The notes under the pieces were generated by a model that was given only the letters and a program-made list of their open reading frames with translations, did not search any database and was not told where the DNA came from. Both the position numbers and the translations under genes were made by a program. From positions 1 to 64,000 of the forward strand of contig UBTA01000078.1 of assembly GCA_900468065.1 (NCBI GenBank): DNA of 64,000 nt. The letters run 5' to 3'. Positions 17,958 to 27,144 of this stretch are shown one piece after another (position 1 is the first letter of the stretch; each line of letters starts with the position of its first letter). Source of the stretch: Hyphomicrobiales bacterium. GTDB taxonomy: Bacteria > Pseudomonadota > Alphaproteobacteria > Rhizobiales > Rhizobiaceae.

Positions 17958-17993
17958 GGTGCCTCCCGCTGCGCCCCGCAACGGGAGGCATAC
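17958..17993 (+). terminator. stem-loop after the oxygenase gene
   Basis: TGCCTCCCG (17960-17968) pairs perfectly with CGGGAGGCA (17982-17990), and flanking GGT/ACC extends it with a bulge. No T-run follows, so it may be an mRNA-stabilising stem rather than an intrinsic terminator. Confidence 0.45.
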
Positions 17994-18195
17994 CACTCTG
18001 CATGGACCACTGCGTCGTCGCCGTTCGAATTTTCGCACTGCGATTGCTGTGATGGCCGAAAATTTGAAATTTCTTTGCTCGGCAATTGCGGCCCGGCAGG
18101 GTGTAATCGATCTATACGCCTTTTTATGACCTGCTCAAGTTTGGCCTCTCGGCGACTGGACAACAGGAAACGACGATTCACCAGGAAGGCTTCCC

Positions 18196-19038
18196 GTGCG
18201 ATTGACCAATGCAGAGGTTCAAACAGGCACCCTGCGCCTCGCCGATTTTGAGGGCGGCTTGTGGGACAGGCTCTGCAGCGAGGCGGGCGGCGCCATAGAC
18301 AATGACGTGTTGTTAACCCGGTCGATGAATTCGGCGGTGCTCTATCATCGCAGTTTTGCAGATGCCCTTGCGCACCGTATCGCGCAGAAGCTGGCGAACC
18401 ACGATATCAGCCAGGAAGAGTTGATTTCGATTATCCGCGAGGTGTTTCAAAGCGATCAGCGTATCGTTTCGGCCGCGGAAGCGGATCTCGAAGCTGTTCG
18501 CGAGCGCGATCCCAGCAATGCGGAAATCCTCACGCCATTTCTCTACTTCAAGGGATTTCTTGCACTTCAGGGACACCGCGTTGCTCACTGGTTGTGGCAC
18601 CACAACAAGGTCCACATGTCCCGTCATATCCAGAGCCGGATTTCTGAGATCCTTGGCGTGGATATCCATCCAGCCGCGCAGATGGGGCAGGGCATCATGC
18701 TGGATCACGGCAGCGGCCTGGTGATCGGTGAAACCGCCGTGGTCGAGGATCAAGTGTCCATACTGCAGGACGTTACTCTTGGTGGGACCGGTAAGGAAAC
18801 CGGAGACCGTCATCCAAAAATACGTCGTGGCGCCCTGATCGGCGCCGGTGCCAAGATCCTTGGAAACATCGAAGTTGGTGTCGGCGCGAAAGTTGGCGCC
18901 GGTAGCGTTGTCGTCGCACCTGTGGCCGCACACACGTCCGTTGCCGGCGTGCCGGCAAGGCTGGTTGGAAGGCCCAACACCGAACTGCCGGGGATCAGCA
19001 TGGAACATTCGATTACCGAGCCGGAATACATAATCTGA
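18196..19038 (+). CDS. cysE: serine O-acetyltransferase
   Basis: A 280-residue CysE: N-terminal helical domain, then the left-handed beta-helix (IHPAAQMGQGIMLDHGSGL, GETAVVEDQVSILQDVTLGG) and the acetyl-CoA-binding end (GAGAKILGNIEVG, VGAGSVVV). It makes O-acetylserine from serine and acetyl-CoA, the acceptor for sulfide in cysteine synthesis. The start is GTG at 18196 with AGGAAGG 7 bases ahead. No cysteine synthase lies nearby. Its linkage to metC and a desulfurising-type monooxygenase suggests supply of O-acetylserine, or acetylation, within a sulfur-scavenging route; it may be a second copy besides a housekeeping cysE. Confidence 0.92.
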   Translation: MRLTNAEVQTGTLRLADFEGGLWDRLCSEAGGAIDNDVLLTRSMNSAVLYHRSFADALAHRIAQKLANHDISQEELISIIREVFQSDQRIVSAAEADLEAVRERDPSNAEILTPFLYFKGFLALQGHRVAHWLWHHNKVHMSRHIQSRISEILGVDIHPAAQMGQGIMLDHGSGLVIGETAVVEDQVSILQDVTLGGTGKETGDRHPKIRRGALIGAGAKILGNIEVGVGAKVGAGSVVVAPVAAHTSVAGVPARLVGRPNTELPGISMEHSITEPEYII

Positions 19039-19225
19039 CCGTAAGGGGTTTCGAGCCGCGCGTCGATGGATATGACGGTGTATTGCGCCAGCTTCGACGA
19101 GGGCCGATTGCTTCCTCGGTCACGCGAAAAGGGGGCACGATCGAACTTACGCCGAAGTCCCGCCTGTGCGGTTGCCATGTGCGTGACACGCCGCCATGGC
19201 CGTTGAAAAGCAGGGAAAGCCAGAC

Positions 19226-20551
19226 ATGCCCGTGAAACCACTGCATCTTGGGGCGTTCATGCGCCCGGTTAGCCTTCATACGGGGGCGTGGCGTTATCCC
19301 GGGTCTTATCCCGACGCCAATTTCAACTTTGCCCATATCCGGTCATTTGCGCAGAAACTGGAGGCGGCAAAGTTCGATGCTTTCTTCATGGCAGACCATC
19401 TTGCGGTGCTCAACATGCCCGTCGAGGCATTGAAGCGAAGTCACACCGTCACCTCGTTCGAGCCGTTCACCCTCTTGTCGGCCCTAGCGGCCGTGACTGA
19501 CCGGATCGGCCTGGTCGCGACGGCATCGACCACGTTCGACGCGCCCTATCATGTTGCCCGCCGTTTTGCCTCTCTCGATCATATTAGCAACGGCCGTGCC
19601 GGCTGGAACATCGTAACAACAGCTAATCCGGATGCCGCCCTCAATTTCGGTCATGATGAACATATTGAACATGACGAGCGCTATCACCACGCCAGAGAAT
19701 TCTACGATGTCGTTACCGGCCTGTGGGACAGCTTTGCCGACGATGCGTTTCTTCGCGATGTGCAGAGCGGTGTCTATTTCGACCCCGACAAAATGCACGT
19801 CCTTAATCATAGAGGCGAGGAGCTGAATGTTCGCGGGCCGCTCAATATCGCCCGTCCGCCGCAAGGATGGCCCGTGATTGTCCAGGCAGGCCAGTCGGAG
19901 CCCGGGCGGCAGCTGGCGGCGGAGACGGCCGAGGTGATTTTCTGCGCGCCGCGCGATCTGGAAGCGGGAAAGGCCTTCTATGCCGACATCAAGATCCGGG
20001 TCAACAAGACCGGCAGATCGCCAAAGGATGTGAAAATCCTGCCGGCTGCTTTCATCATCGTCGGCGACACCATCGCTGAGGCGCGCGAAAAGCGCGCAAT
20101 TCTCGACGGTCTGGTGCACTATGCAAGCGGTATCGCCTCGCTTTCGATTGCGCTTGGTCACGATGCCTCGGGCTTCGATCCGGATGCGCTGTTGCCGTCC
20201 GATATCCCCGAGACCAATGCCAGCAAGAGCAGCAGGCTGCAGGTGCTGAAGTTAGCCCAGGAAGAAAAGCTCACGGTTCGCCAGCTCGCGCAGCGTTATG
20301 GCGGTTATTCTGGCCTCGCATTCGTCGGCACGCCTAAAAGCATTGCCGACGAGATGGAACGTTGGATCGACGAAGAAGGATCGGATGGCTTCAACATTGC
20401 CTTCCCGTATCTACCGCAGGGGCTCGATGACGTGACGGACCGCATCGTGCCCGAACTCCAGCGCCGGGGCCGTTTCAGAAAGGATTACGAGGGCGCGACC
20501 CTTCGAGACCATTTAGGGCTGTTTCGTCCGGCGAACAGGTTTTTTGCCTGA
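19226..20551 (+). CDS. NtaA/SnaA/DszA-family FMN-dependent monooxygenase
   Basis: A 441-residue luciferase-like flavin monooxygenase of the NtaA/SnaA/DszA (DszA, YtnJ/CmoJ, YxeK) branch. Typical stretches are GAWRYPGSYPDANFNF, FDAFFMADHLAVL, TTFDAPYHVARRFASLDHIS, GRAGWNIVTTANPDAALNFG and VIVQAGQSEPGRQLAAETAE. It needs FMNH2 from a separate reductase, not seen in the window. Homologues cleave C-S or C-N bonds in organosulfur or chelator compounds. An ATG at 19226 with GGGAAAG upstream is preferred to the one at 19196, which lacks a ribosome site. It is the last gene of the sulfur cluster. Confidence 0.88.
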   Translation: MPVKPLHLGAFMRPVSLHTGAWRYPGSYPDANFNFAHIRSFAQKLEAAKFDAFFMADHLAVLNMPVEALKRSHTVTSFEPFTLLSALAAVTDRIGLVATASTTFDAPYHVARRFASLDHISNGRAGWNIVTTANPDAALNFGHDEHIEHDERYHHAREFYDVVTGLWDSFADDAFLRDVQSGVYFDPDKMHVLNHRGEELNVRGPLNIARPPQGWPVIVQAGQSEPGRQLAAETAEVIFCAPRDLEAGKAFYADIKIRVNKTGRSPKDVKILPAAFIIVGDTIAEAREKRAILDGLVHYASGIASLSIALGHDASGFDPDALLPSDIPETNASKSSRLQVLKLAQEEKLTVRQLAQRYGGYSGLAFVGTPKSIADEMERWIDEEGSDGFNIAFPYLPQGLDDVTDRIVPELQRRGRFRKDYEGATLRDHLGLFRPANRFFA

Positions 20552-21029
20552 GGCAGACTCGCCTCGCGACAGCGGCCGGTCCGCCATCGCCTTGTGGGAC
20601 ATTGCGAATCCGCTTTACGCGGTGGGCGGCTTCGTCTCCCGAGATAGGACAGAACCGTTTTGTAACTTCCGAAGCGCGTGACCGTATCTTCGTTCGAAAC
20701 TGCTGCTGTGATGATGACAGCATCACCCTGTTGCCAGTTGGCCCGCTTTGCGACTTGATGTTTGCGGGCCCGGTGCATGGAATCGATGGCGCGCAGGATT
20801 TCATGGAAATTCCCGCCAGTCGTGATCGGATAGGAAGAATCAGTTTGATCCTTGTGCCAAGCCCGGTCACGAAAACCGAGCGGACGGTCGCGTTGTCGAC
20901 GGGCGTGCGGCCTGGCGAGCTTTCGCCGGCACCGGCCGACAGGATGTCATAGAGTTTGGCGGCTCCATTCATGGAACCCGACCAGGGGGCTCGCGATCTT
21001 TCCCGGACGAACTTTAGCCAGAAATCCCG
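20552..21029. other. gene-free stretch
   Basis: Long open frames exist on both strands (about 20602-20952 plus, 20475-20972 minus), but they mirror each other, lack ribosome sites and show no recognisable domain. I see no supported gene here. It separates the sulfur cluster from a convergent membrane-protein operon. Confidence 0.4.
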
Positions 21030-21506
21030 TCACGCAGACTGTTTTTCCTCAATCGAACGAGCGAGGCGGTCCAATTCCATTGAGTAGCAGAACAGACCGA
21101 AGAGCACAGCCGCGACGTAAATGGCTTTCACGACGGTTTGCCCGAGCGGTGGGAGGACCTCCAGCTCCGGAAGATGACGGAAGAACACCGCGGAAAACAG
21201 CGCGCCGCCGAAGAAGAAGCTGATCCGGCTGGAAAAAGCGACGAGGTGTGCGAGGAAGACATTGTGGCCTGGCGGAACGATCGCCACAAAGTTTAGCCGA
21301 AACCAGTAGAAGCAGTGCAGCAGTACCGAACTACACACAATCAGGACCTGATCGAGAATGCGAAGATCCTGGCGCTCACCCAGGTGGGTCAAGAGATGAT
21401 AGAAGATCGGAAAAACGAGCCAGAAAAGAAGGAATGCGCAGACGCTCTGGCCGAGCAGAAGCCCTGCGTACAAACATCCGTTGCGGCGTTTTTGCTCATC
21501 TCTCAC
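21030..21506 (-). CDS. hypothetical four-helix membrane protein
   Basis: A 158-residue protein with four predicted membrane helices (around YAGLLLGQSVCAFLLFWLVF, ILDQVLIVCSSVLLHCFYWF, LVAFSSRISFFFGGALFSAVF and AIYVAAVLFGLFCYSMEL). The GTG at 21506 begins 4 bases after the stop of the DUF4239 gene with AGGG ahead of it, so the two genes are coupled; the frame also runs up to 21563. No family was recognised. Its operon partners suggest a membrane or envelope role. Confidence 0.65.
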   Translation of the reverse strand: MRDEQKRRNGCLYAGLLLGQSVCAFLLFWLVFPIFYHLLTHLGERQDLRILDQVLIVCSSVLLHCFYWFRLNFVAIVPPGHNVFLAHLVAFSSRISFFFGGALFSAVFFRHLPELEVLPPLGQTVVKAIYVAAVLFGLFCYSMELDRLARSIEEKQSA

Positions 21507-21510
21507 TGCG

Positions 21511-22272
21511 CTAATCCCTTCCGAGGTGCGCCAACGCTTCTCGCAGCGGTCCCTCCGAGACATGAATTATGCCCAGGTAGGGATGAGCCATGTCGACGAC
21601 GAGGAAGACTGCGGCGGCTACCGACAGCGAGCAGATCAGCATGACACCGATCACGGTGGAGTTGACGGGGGCCTGGAGCCCAAACGTTAAAAACAGCCAG
21701 GCAAGCCAGAACACAAGGATTACCAGAAAGGCTGTCGGGAGCCCCTCCGATTTGCTCTCAACGAGCATCCAATGCGCTTCGGCAAGCTGGGAGCTGACCT
21801 CCAGGGCGCGGGACTGGAGCAACCGTTGCGCCTCGGCCTTCGGCTTAAGCTCGCGAAGCTCAGCCTGGACGGGTTCGATGCTTTGGCCTTCGTTATAGGG
21901 ATCGATGCCAGCCTGCTCTGACCGGCTGCCCCAACCCTGGACAAGCCTGTTCTCGACGAGCTGATGAAGGTGGTCGCGCGCCTGAGAGGTTTCCGCGCCA
22001 TAGTGCGACATGAGCCTGTCGAGGAGAAGGACGCGCGCCACGGATGTGCGCAGCTCAGCTTCTGAACTGCCGAACACGTTCTTCGCTGAAGCGATCAACA
22101 AGCCTAGGGCCAATGCGGATAATGTTCCGACCACTGCCGTGGATAACCGGATCACGTCCTTTGATTCTGAATCAAGGTGGTGGGAGGGCAACTTGCTGCG
22201 GATGAGGATACCGACCAGCGAAGCCCCGAACAGACAGGTAAAGACGATAGCGCCAAGGGTGATTGAACTCAA
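21511..22272 (-). CDS. bestrophin-like (DUF4239) membrane protein
   Basis: A 253-residue membrane protein with two helices near the N-terminus (ITLGAIVFTCLFGASLVGIL and a second around residue 50), a soluble helical middle (about 75-180) and two C-terminal helices. SALALGLLIASAKNVFGSSEAEL and the C-terminal half match the DUF4239 bestrophin-like group. The start is TTG at 22272 with GGAGG 5-9 bases upstream, 10 bases after the stop of the lipoprotein-hydrolase frame. Function unknown; bestrophin relatives are anion channels, but the relation is only at domain-family level. Confidence 0.8.
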   Translation of the reverse strand: MSSITLGAIVFTCLFGASLVGILIRSKLPSHHLDSESKDVIRLSTAVVGTLSALALGLLIASAKNVFGSSEAELRTSVARVLLLDRLMSHYGAETSQARDHLHQLVENRLVQGWGSRSEQAGIDPYNEGQSIEPVQAELRELKPKAEAQRLLQSRALEVSSQLAEAHWMLVESKSEGLPTAFLVILVFWLAWLFLTFGLQAPVNSTVIGVMLICSLSVAAAVFLVVDMAHPYLGIIHVSEGPLREALAHLGRD

Positions 22273-22282
22273 ATAATCCTCC

Positions 22283-23584
22283 CTACTTCTTCGATACCCG
22301 ACAGGCGGGATCTGCCGTCGATGTCGCAGCGCAGTTCTTCACCGCAATCTTCTGCGCGCTGCTGTCCTGTCCCGTTAATCCTTTCACTTGGCTGGCATAG
22401 TTGTCACGGGTGTTCGCATCGAGGACCGCGACAGGAGCGGTGAGCACAAGACCCGCAGCACTGCCGGCTGCCGCGGCCACTCCGGTCGTTCCGGCAAGGA
22501 TCGTGTCTCCAAGACCGACCCGGCTGTCCGTCAGCGTCTGTCCCTCGGAAAGCCGGGTTCCGATGAGCTGGACGACTTCTGGAGACTCGGCGAACTTGGA
22601 GTGATTGAGGCTGTCACTGACCTTGATCTTGGTCAGATCGATCACCGAGATTTTGTAGTCTGCAAGTTCCGCCTTGTACGGATCAACCTCCGGATCGATC
22701 GAGCCAAGCCGGGGAATGTTGCCCCAGACCCTTCGCGAGAAGGCCAGCGCCTTGTCGTCCCGCGAGACGAACAGGGTGAACTGTGGATGGGGGCTGCCCA
22801 TATCCTCGATCTGCGAGCGAAAGACGTCAACGTCGACATCCGGAGCCGCAAGCATCACATTCTTGAATTTCGCAGGAAGGCCGCCATTGCGGATAGCCAT
22901 CTGTCGCAGCGCCTCGAGCGCCAGCTAGTTTCCCATGGAGTGCGCAAGCACGTTCACCTCGTTCACGTCGCCGTCCTTCGCCAAATACTGGAACAGCGTC
23001 TCAAGCGCGTTGCGGGTGTAGTTGGTGCTTTCCCGGTCGTAGCCGTAGGCCAGTAAACTGCCTCGCGAGGGCCAGGTTACCAGGACCGGGGCGCTGTGGA
23101 CGTTTGAATCATGGACGATCTGCGCAAAGCGGTAGACGCTGTCTTCGAAGCGGTTATTGAAGCCATGGATGAACACCAGGACGCTGTGATCCGTACTTTT
23201 CTTGACGGATGCCTTCAGCCAACCTTTTGCGCCATCCAGGTCGAACTCTTCTGCTTTTAGGGTCGCGAAATCCGTCTTCGGGTTTGACGGGAGCTTCTCG
23301 GGCCAGGCGACGTCGCCTTCCTTACGAAGCTTGGGCAACGAAACGGTGATCTGGGCGAATGAAGGTGTTCTCGCCCGCTCGCCTGTGAACATCTCGCCGG
23401 GAACGGTCGATCGCGCCCGCGTGGTTGCCACCAGCATGTCGACCCGGCTCGTGTCCGGCACGGTGTCCGCCACGGGTGTCAGCACGTCCTTCGGATGCCC
23501 GCCACATCCGGCAAGAAGGACGAGCGCAAAACACAAATACATGCGCTGGAGATGGCCAGCAACCGACGCGTTCAAAATGTTCAC
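22283..23584 (-). pseudogene. alpha/beta-hydrolase lipoprotein (DUF900) with an in-frame TAG
   Basis: One continuous frame of 433 codons apart from a single TAG at 22926-22928. It has a lipoprotein signal with LVLLAGCGG lipobox, then VDMLVATTRAR, LVFIHGFNNRFEDSVYRFAQ, LVTWPSRGS and the nucleophile motif VLAHSMGN. Directly after SMGN the expected W is TAG, then LALEALRQMAIRNGGLP continues in frame to the end. This is the DUF900 alpha/beta-hydrolase group. TGG to TAG is a one-base nonsense change at a conserved spot next to the active serine. Both halves remain protein-like. The start is GTG at 23584 with GGGGGA before it. It begins the operon with the DUF4239 gene. Confidence 0.8.
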
Positions 23585-23585
23585 T

Positions 23586-23804
23586 TCATCCCCCGTGCGT
23601 CTGCGATATCGACGTTGGTCGGGTGTCCGCCCCCAATTTGTACCCTACGAAGGCGGCCTGCGCCGGTAACATCTCGTATGCTTTGTAGCTGGCTCGGCCC
23701 AAAAAAAGGCCTGGGCCGTTAGCGCAATCCTGACCCATGAGCGAAGCAGCGTACGTTACAGTAGCGACGTTGGCATCCCACTGTTTTCCGTCCAAAAGGT
23801 TCAC
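23586..23804 (-). CDS. possible small protein upstream of the hydrolase
   Basis: A 72-codon frame, GTG at 23804, ending TGA one base before the GTG start of the hydrolase, so the two could be coupled. The peptide looks protein-like (CANGPGLFLGRASYKAYEML), but there is no clear ribosome site and no family was recognised. It could instead be untranslated leader. Confidence 0.28.
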   Translation of the reverse strand: MNLLDGKQWDANVATVTYAASLMGQDCANGPGLFLGRASYKAYEMLPAQAAFVGYKLGADTRPTSISQTHGG

Positions 23805-24047
23805 TCAAAAAAGGGCACTGTAGCTTGAAATGGGGATGACACAATGAGTGAAGTTTCCAATACCGGGACCCGTGACAGAAATCCTGGGCGGCACCGTCAT
23901 CCTGATCCTGATCATTTTCGTGCACGGCACCTTTATAAGCGGACTATCGCAGGTATGATGACGGGTTGCGTTTGGCCTAACTCGGCGCCCTCTATTTACT
24001 TTCCCTTTCTGTTCAACGTAATCTATTATGTCGAACCTGGGAGAATT

Positions 24048-24329
24048 ATGGGCACTCAGCCACGAATTGCCACCGAGAGCGACGCGAAAGTCGCCTTGAC
24101 TCGCAATAAGCTCGTACTAGAGCAAGCGAAGGCCGCCGGTCTCCTTGGCGCGGCCGAGAGCACCTGTTTGTCGGGGCGAGTCCCCTTGGAATTGACCGGG
24201 AAGCCAAGAAGCGTGCCCAGTCACCTCCGATACTGAATTGCTGGAATTGGCGCTTTCACGGCTGGGACGATGACTTTGGAGCGCGCCTGGTGCGCCGCAA
24301 GCCCGACGGATATCGACCTTGGGGTCTGA
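24048..24329 (+). pseudogene. antitoxin of a PIN-type toxin-antitoxin pair, frameshifted
   Basis: An antitoxin-like reading is scattered over three frames. 24048-24190 reads AKVALTRNKLVLEQAKAAGL and LSGRVPLEL. About 24193-24280 reads IDREAKKRA and VTSDTELLELALSRLG. About 24270-24300 reads DDDFGARLVRRK, and 24303-24329 ends PTDIDLGV. Joined, these give a short helical antitoxin of a type common in rhizobia, directly before a PIN toxin. At least three frameshifts make it non-functional. Confidence 0.6.
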
Positions 24330-24339
24330 TCTCTCTGAA

Positions 24340-24853
24340 ATCCTCCGGTCAATAAAGCCGCAGCAGCATGTCCGCACGCTCGAGCGCGGACCAAAGATCT
24401 CCCTTGGGTTGCTGACGAACCGGCAGGGCCTCTGTTCTTGGATACGACAAACTATCTTGATGTGCTTCAAGGGCCTCGCCGGTGTAGGTCGACAGGCTCC
24501 TGACATATCGCCTATGCTACCATTCGGCAATCTGCCTGTCTGAGCTGACCGATGCCTTTGGCTGGCTGGAACCCAAGCATGCATATACAAAAGCGGTCGA
24601 TCGCCGGGACGTTCGATGACATTTCTGCATATCGAACCCACGCCCCAGATGCAGCCATCTTGGGGGACAGGCCGGCGTGTTGGCGGGCCTTCTCTTTCGC
24701 TTGCGCAACCTGCCAAAGGGGCGGGGACATGAGCCTCGCTTCCTTGTTTTTCTGCAGGCACGCCAGCGGGGTGCGAGCGTGCTGACTGGGAATGTCAGAG
24801 ACTTCGATTTCCTCTCCCAGATTGTTCCGAGCGGTCGAGTCATCCTCTATTGA
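24340..24853 (+). pseudogene. PIN-domain (VapC-like) toxin, frameshifted
   Basis: Fragments in alternating frames give a PIN ribonuclease-like protein: FLDT near 24448-24462 (the first acidic residue of the PIN site), YHSAICLSELTDAFGWLEPKH at about 24515-24580, APDAAILG and RPACWRAFSF at about 24645-24700, and the C-terminal GASVLTGNVRDFDFLSQIVP to 24853. The TGNVRDFD motif is the characteristic last acidic cluster. Several frameshifts and losses are needed, so it is dead. Together with the antitoxin it is a decayed addiction module. Confidence 0.62.
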
Positions 24854-24854
24854 C

Positions 24855-25311
24855 CATCGGTAAAGCCGTGATTACCACGAACGGCCGAGTTCGCCCCTTC
24901 TCGCCATTGTGCACGAACGAGAACCGCTTAGGCGGGGCGCCGGCACAGATGTCAATCACGTGCAGAAATCGCCAGCGTATCAGCGTTTTGGAGGTACGTG
25001 CCAAACCCAGTACCTGCGGATTGGATCAGGTCAGCGCTACGGCGCGCTAGCCGGCGCTATGGCATCTTGGCCTAACCTGCGTTGTCGGCGGCGAAAAGCT
25101 AGAATTAGCAGAGAGTGTAAGCGATAGTCCGGATGGGTTCGTTGGTGAAGGGCGAGCGCGGCGTCATAGAAATCTGCGAAATTCAGGGCTGTTTTTTCAT
25201 CCACACATATCCCTTCAAACCGAAACTCGTAGGCGCCGCCTGTGGAGGCCTCTCAAGGTAGGTATGAAGCGCGATGTCGCTGCGCGCGCCCTTCACAGTC
25301 AGTCCCGGCAA
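24855..25311. other. gene-free stretch
   Basis: Open frames here are short, Cys/Arg-rich and without ribosome sites. No domain or repeat was recognised. It links the decayed toxin pair to the LysR gene. Confidence 0.4.
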
Positions 25312-26190
25312 CTACGGTAACGGGGCGGAAAACAGCGTCGCAATGCGGCCCGCAAGCCTCTGGGCGGCGGCCGACTGGCGGCCTTGGTGCGTGACGATAT
25401 GAAATCGCTTTGGGTTCGTTGTGGCGCGATCGCAAACCGGGACTAGGCCAAGGTTTTTGCAGGTTTCGGCGCCGTAGGGCTCGCGCACCAGCACGATGCC
25501 CAGCCCTTCAGCCGCGGCAAGCAGCGTCAGGTCGTAACCCGGCAGGTGCCGGTCCTGAGAGCGAAGGGGTAGGCGGGCATAGTCCAACCAGATAGGCCAG
25601 CCGTCATCATGATGGTCATGAATCAAGGGGTAAAGGAGAAAATCGTGTGGCTCGGGATCGCGCGGAAGCGTCGCGGCCAGCGCGAGCGTGGCATAAGGTC
25701 GGAATTCTTCCCCGGTGAGCGGTACGGACCGGCTGCCAGGCCAGGGGCCAGTGCCGTAACGAATTGCAATCCGGTCCGCCGCCAGCGGCATGAGCCGGGA
25801 ATCGATGTCGAGCAGGATATGCAGATCTTTCGGTTCGCCCTCCAGTCGGGCCATCTTCGGTATCATCCACAACCGCGCGAACGAATCGATCACACTGGTG
25901 CGGACGAATGGCAGGCCGGCATCGCGCGCGCCTGCGAGGCTCATATCGCGCAGTTGGAGCAGGATGTGTTCCAGCTGCGCCGCCATGCCCTGCCCCGCCT
26001 CCGTCAACCGTACCCCGCGGCCGTGGCGCTCGAAAATTCGAAAGCCGGCCCAAAGTTCGACCAGAGCGATACGGCGGCTGACCGCGCCGTGGGTGATTTC
26101 AAGCATATTCGCCGCGCCGGAGAACGTTCCCGTCTCGGCGGCCCGCAGTACAGCTTCTAAAGCCTCAAGTGGTGGCAAGCTGTGATCCAT
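25312..26190 (-). CDS. LysR-family transcriptional regulator
   Basis: A 292-residue LysR regulator of the GcvA/AmpR-like branch. The winged helix-turn-helix is at residues about 5-65 (LPPLEALEAVLRAAETGTFS, ITHGAVSRRIALVE) and the effector domain follows from about 90 (FVRTSVIDSFARLWMIPKMA). The start is the ATG at 26190 (MDHSLPPLEAL), as family members begin this way; the frame extends to 26244 into the shared promoter. It is divergent from the EamA exporter at 26254 and so is likely its regulator. Confidence 0.9.
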   Translation of the reverse strand: MDHSLPPLEALEAVLRAAETGTFSGAANMLEITHGAVSRRIALVELWAGFRIFERHGRGVRLTEAGQGMAAQLEHILLQLRDMSLAGARDAGLPFVRTSVIDSFARLWMIPKMARLEGEPKDLHILLDIDSRLMPLAADRIAIRYGTGPWPGSRSVPLTGEEFRPYATLALAATLPRDPEPHDFLLYPLIHDHHDDGWPIWLDYARLPLRSQDRHLPGYDLTLLAAAEGLGIVLVREPYGAETCKNLGLVPVCDRATTNPKRFHIVTHQGRQSAAAQRLAGRIATLFSAPLP

Positions 26191-26253
26191 GCGCACAAGA
26201 GAATGTCGATATACGCCATTTGTCAACAGTCTGTGATATGGCAAACCACCACC

Positions 26254-27144
26254 ATGACATCGACAATAACCCCACCAGCCAAGACAAACGTTTTGCCCGC
26301 CCTAGCTGTTGCCGGGACGGTAATGAGCTGGGCAGCCTCGTTTGCCGCCATCGGCCTCGCTCTGCGCGAGATGCACCCCCTGCCCATGGCGAGCGTTCGC
26401 TTCGCGCTCGCATCCCTCCTCGCCATCGCGTGGATACTCTGGCGGCGGCCTCCTCGGTTCTCGCGGCGCGATCTCGTCGTTATCCTGATCTGCGGCATGC
26501 TCGGCATTGCCTCCTACAATGTGCTTCTGAACTCGGGACAGGCAACGGTCTCGGCCGGAGCCGCAAGCTTCATCGTCAACACCCAGCCGCTGTTCATGGT
26601 CGGGCTCGCCGTTGTCTTTCTCAAGGAGCGGTTTAGTCTCTGGGCCTGGGGCGGCGCGCTTCTGGCGCTCGGGGGCGTTGCGGTCATCGCCTCCGGCCAG
26701 CCGGACGGCATGACGTTCGGTGCCGGAGCAATGCTGATCGTCGGCGCGGCGGCAAGTGCGGCGTCCTATTCGGTGCTGCAGCGGCCGCTGCTTGCCCGCT
26801 ACGATTCCATCTCCGTCACCGCTGCGGTGATCCTTGCCGGTACGATCGCGCTGCTTCCCTGGCTGCCGGCCGGTATTGGCCAACTCTCCGCAGCCTCTCA
26901 TCCGACTGTCGGCGCTGTTCTTTTTCTTGCTATCGCGCCCGCCGCCATCGGCCAGACGTGCTGGACATTTGCGCTCAAAAGCTTTGGTGCCGCTCGGGCT
27001 GGCCAGTTCCTCTATCTCATTCCGCCGTGCGCTGTCTTTTTCGCCTGGGCCGGGCTTGGCGAGGTTCCGGCGATCGCAACGCTGGTGGGTGGTGCCTTGG
27101 CGCTTGGTGGCGTCATTACGGTCAACACGCTCGGCAGGCGATAA
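26254..27144 (+). CDS. EamA/DMT-family transporter
   Basis: A 296-residue drug/metabolite transporter with ten hydrophobic helices in two EamA repeats (GTVMSWAASFAAIGLALREM near the start, LFLAIAPAAIGQTCWTFALK in the second half). Such proteins export amino acids, purines or toxic compounds. The ATG at 26254 (MTSTITPP) is chosen; earlier in-frame starts (26182, 26203) would overlap the LysR start. The LysR-EamA divergent pair is a common exporter module, with only about 60 bases between the genes. Confidence 0.9.
   Translation: MTSTITPPAKTNVLPALAVAGTVMSWAASFAAIGLALREMHPLPMASVRFALASLLAIAWILWRRPPRFSRRDLVVILICGMLGIASYNVLLNSGQATVSAGAASFIVNTQPLFMVGLAVVFLKERFSLWAWGGALLALGGVAVIASGQPDGMTFGAGAMLIVGAAASAASYSVLQRPLLARYDSISVTAAVILAGTIALLPWLPAGIGQLSAASHPTVGAVLFLAIAPAAIGQTCWTFALKSFGAARAGQFLYLIPPCAVFFAWAGLGEVPAIATLVGGALALGGVITVNTLGRR

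Noticed and set aside
20475-20972. A 165-codon minus-strand frame after the monooxygenase
   Set aside because: It overlaps the end of the monooxygenase gene, lacks a ribosome site and shows no domain; opposite frames are equally open.
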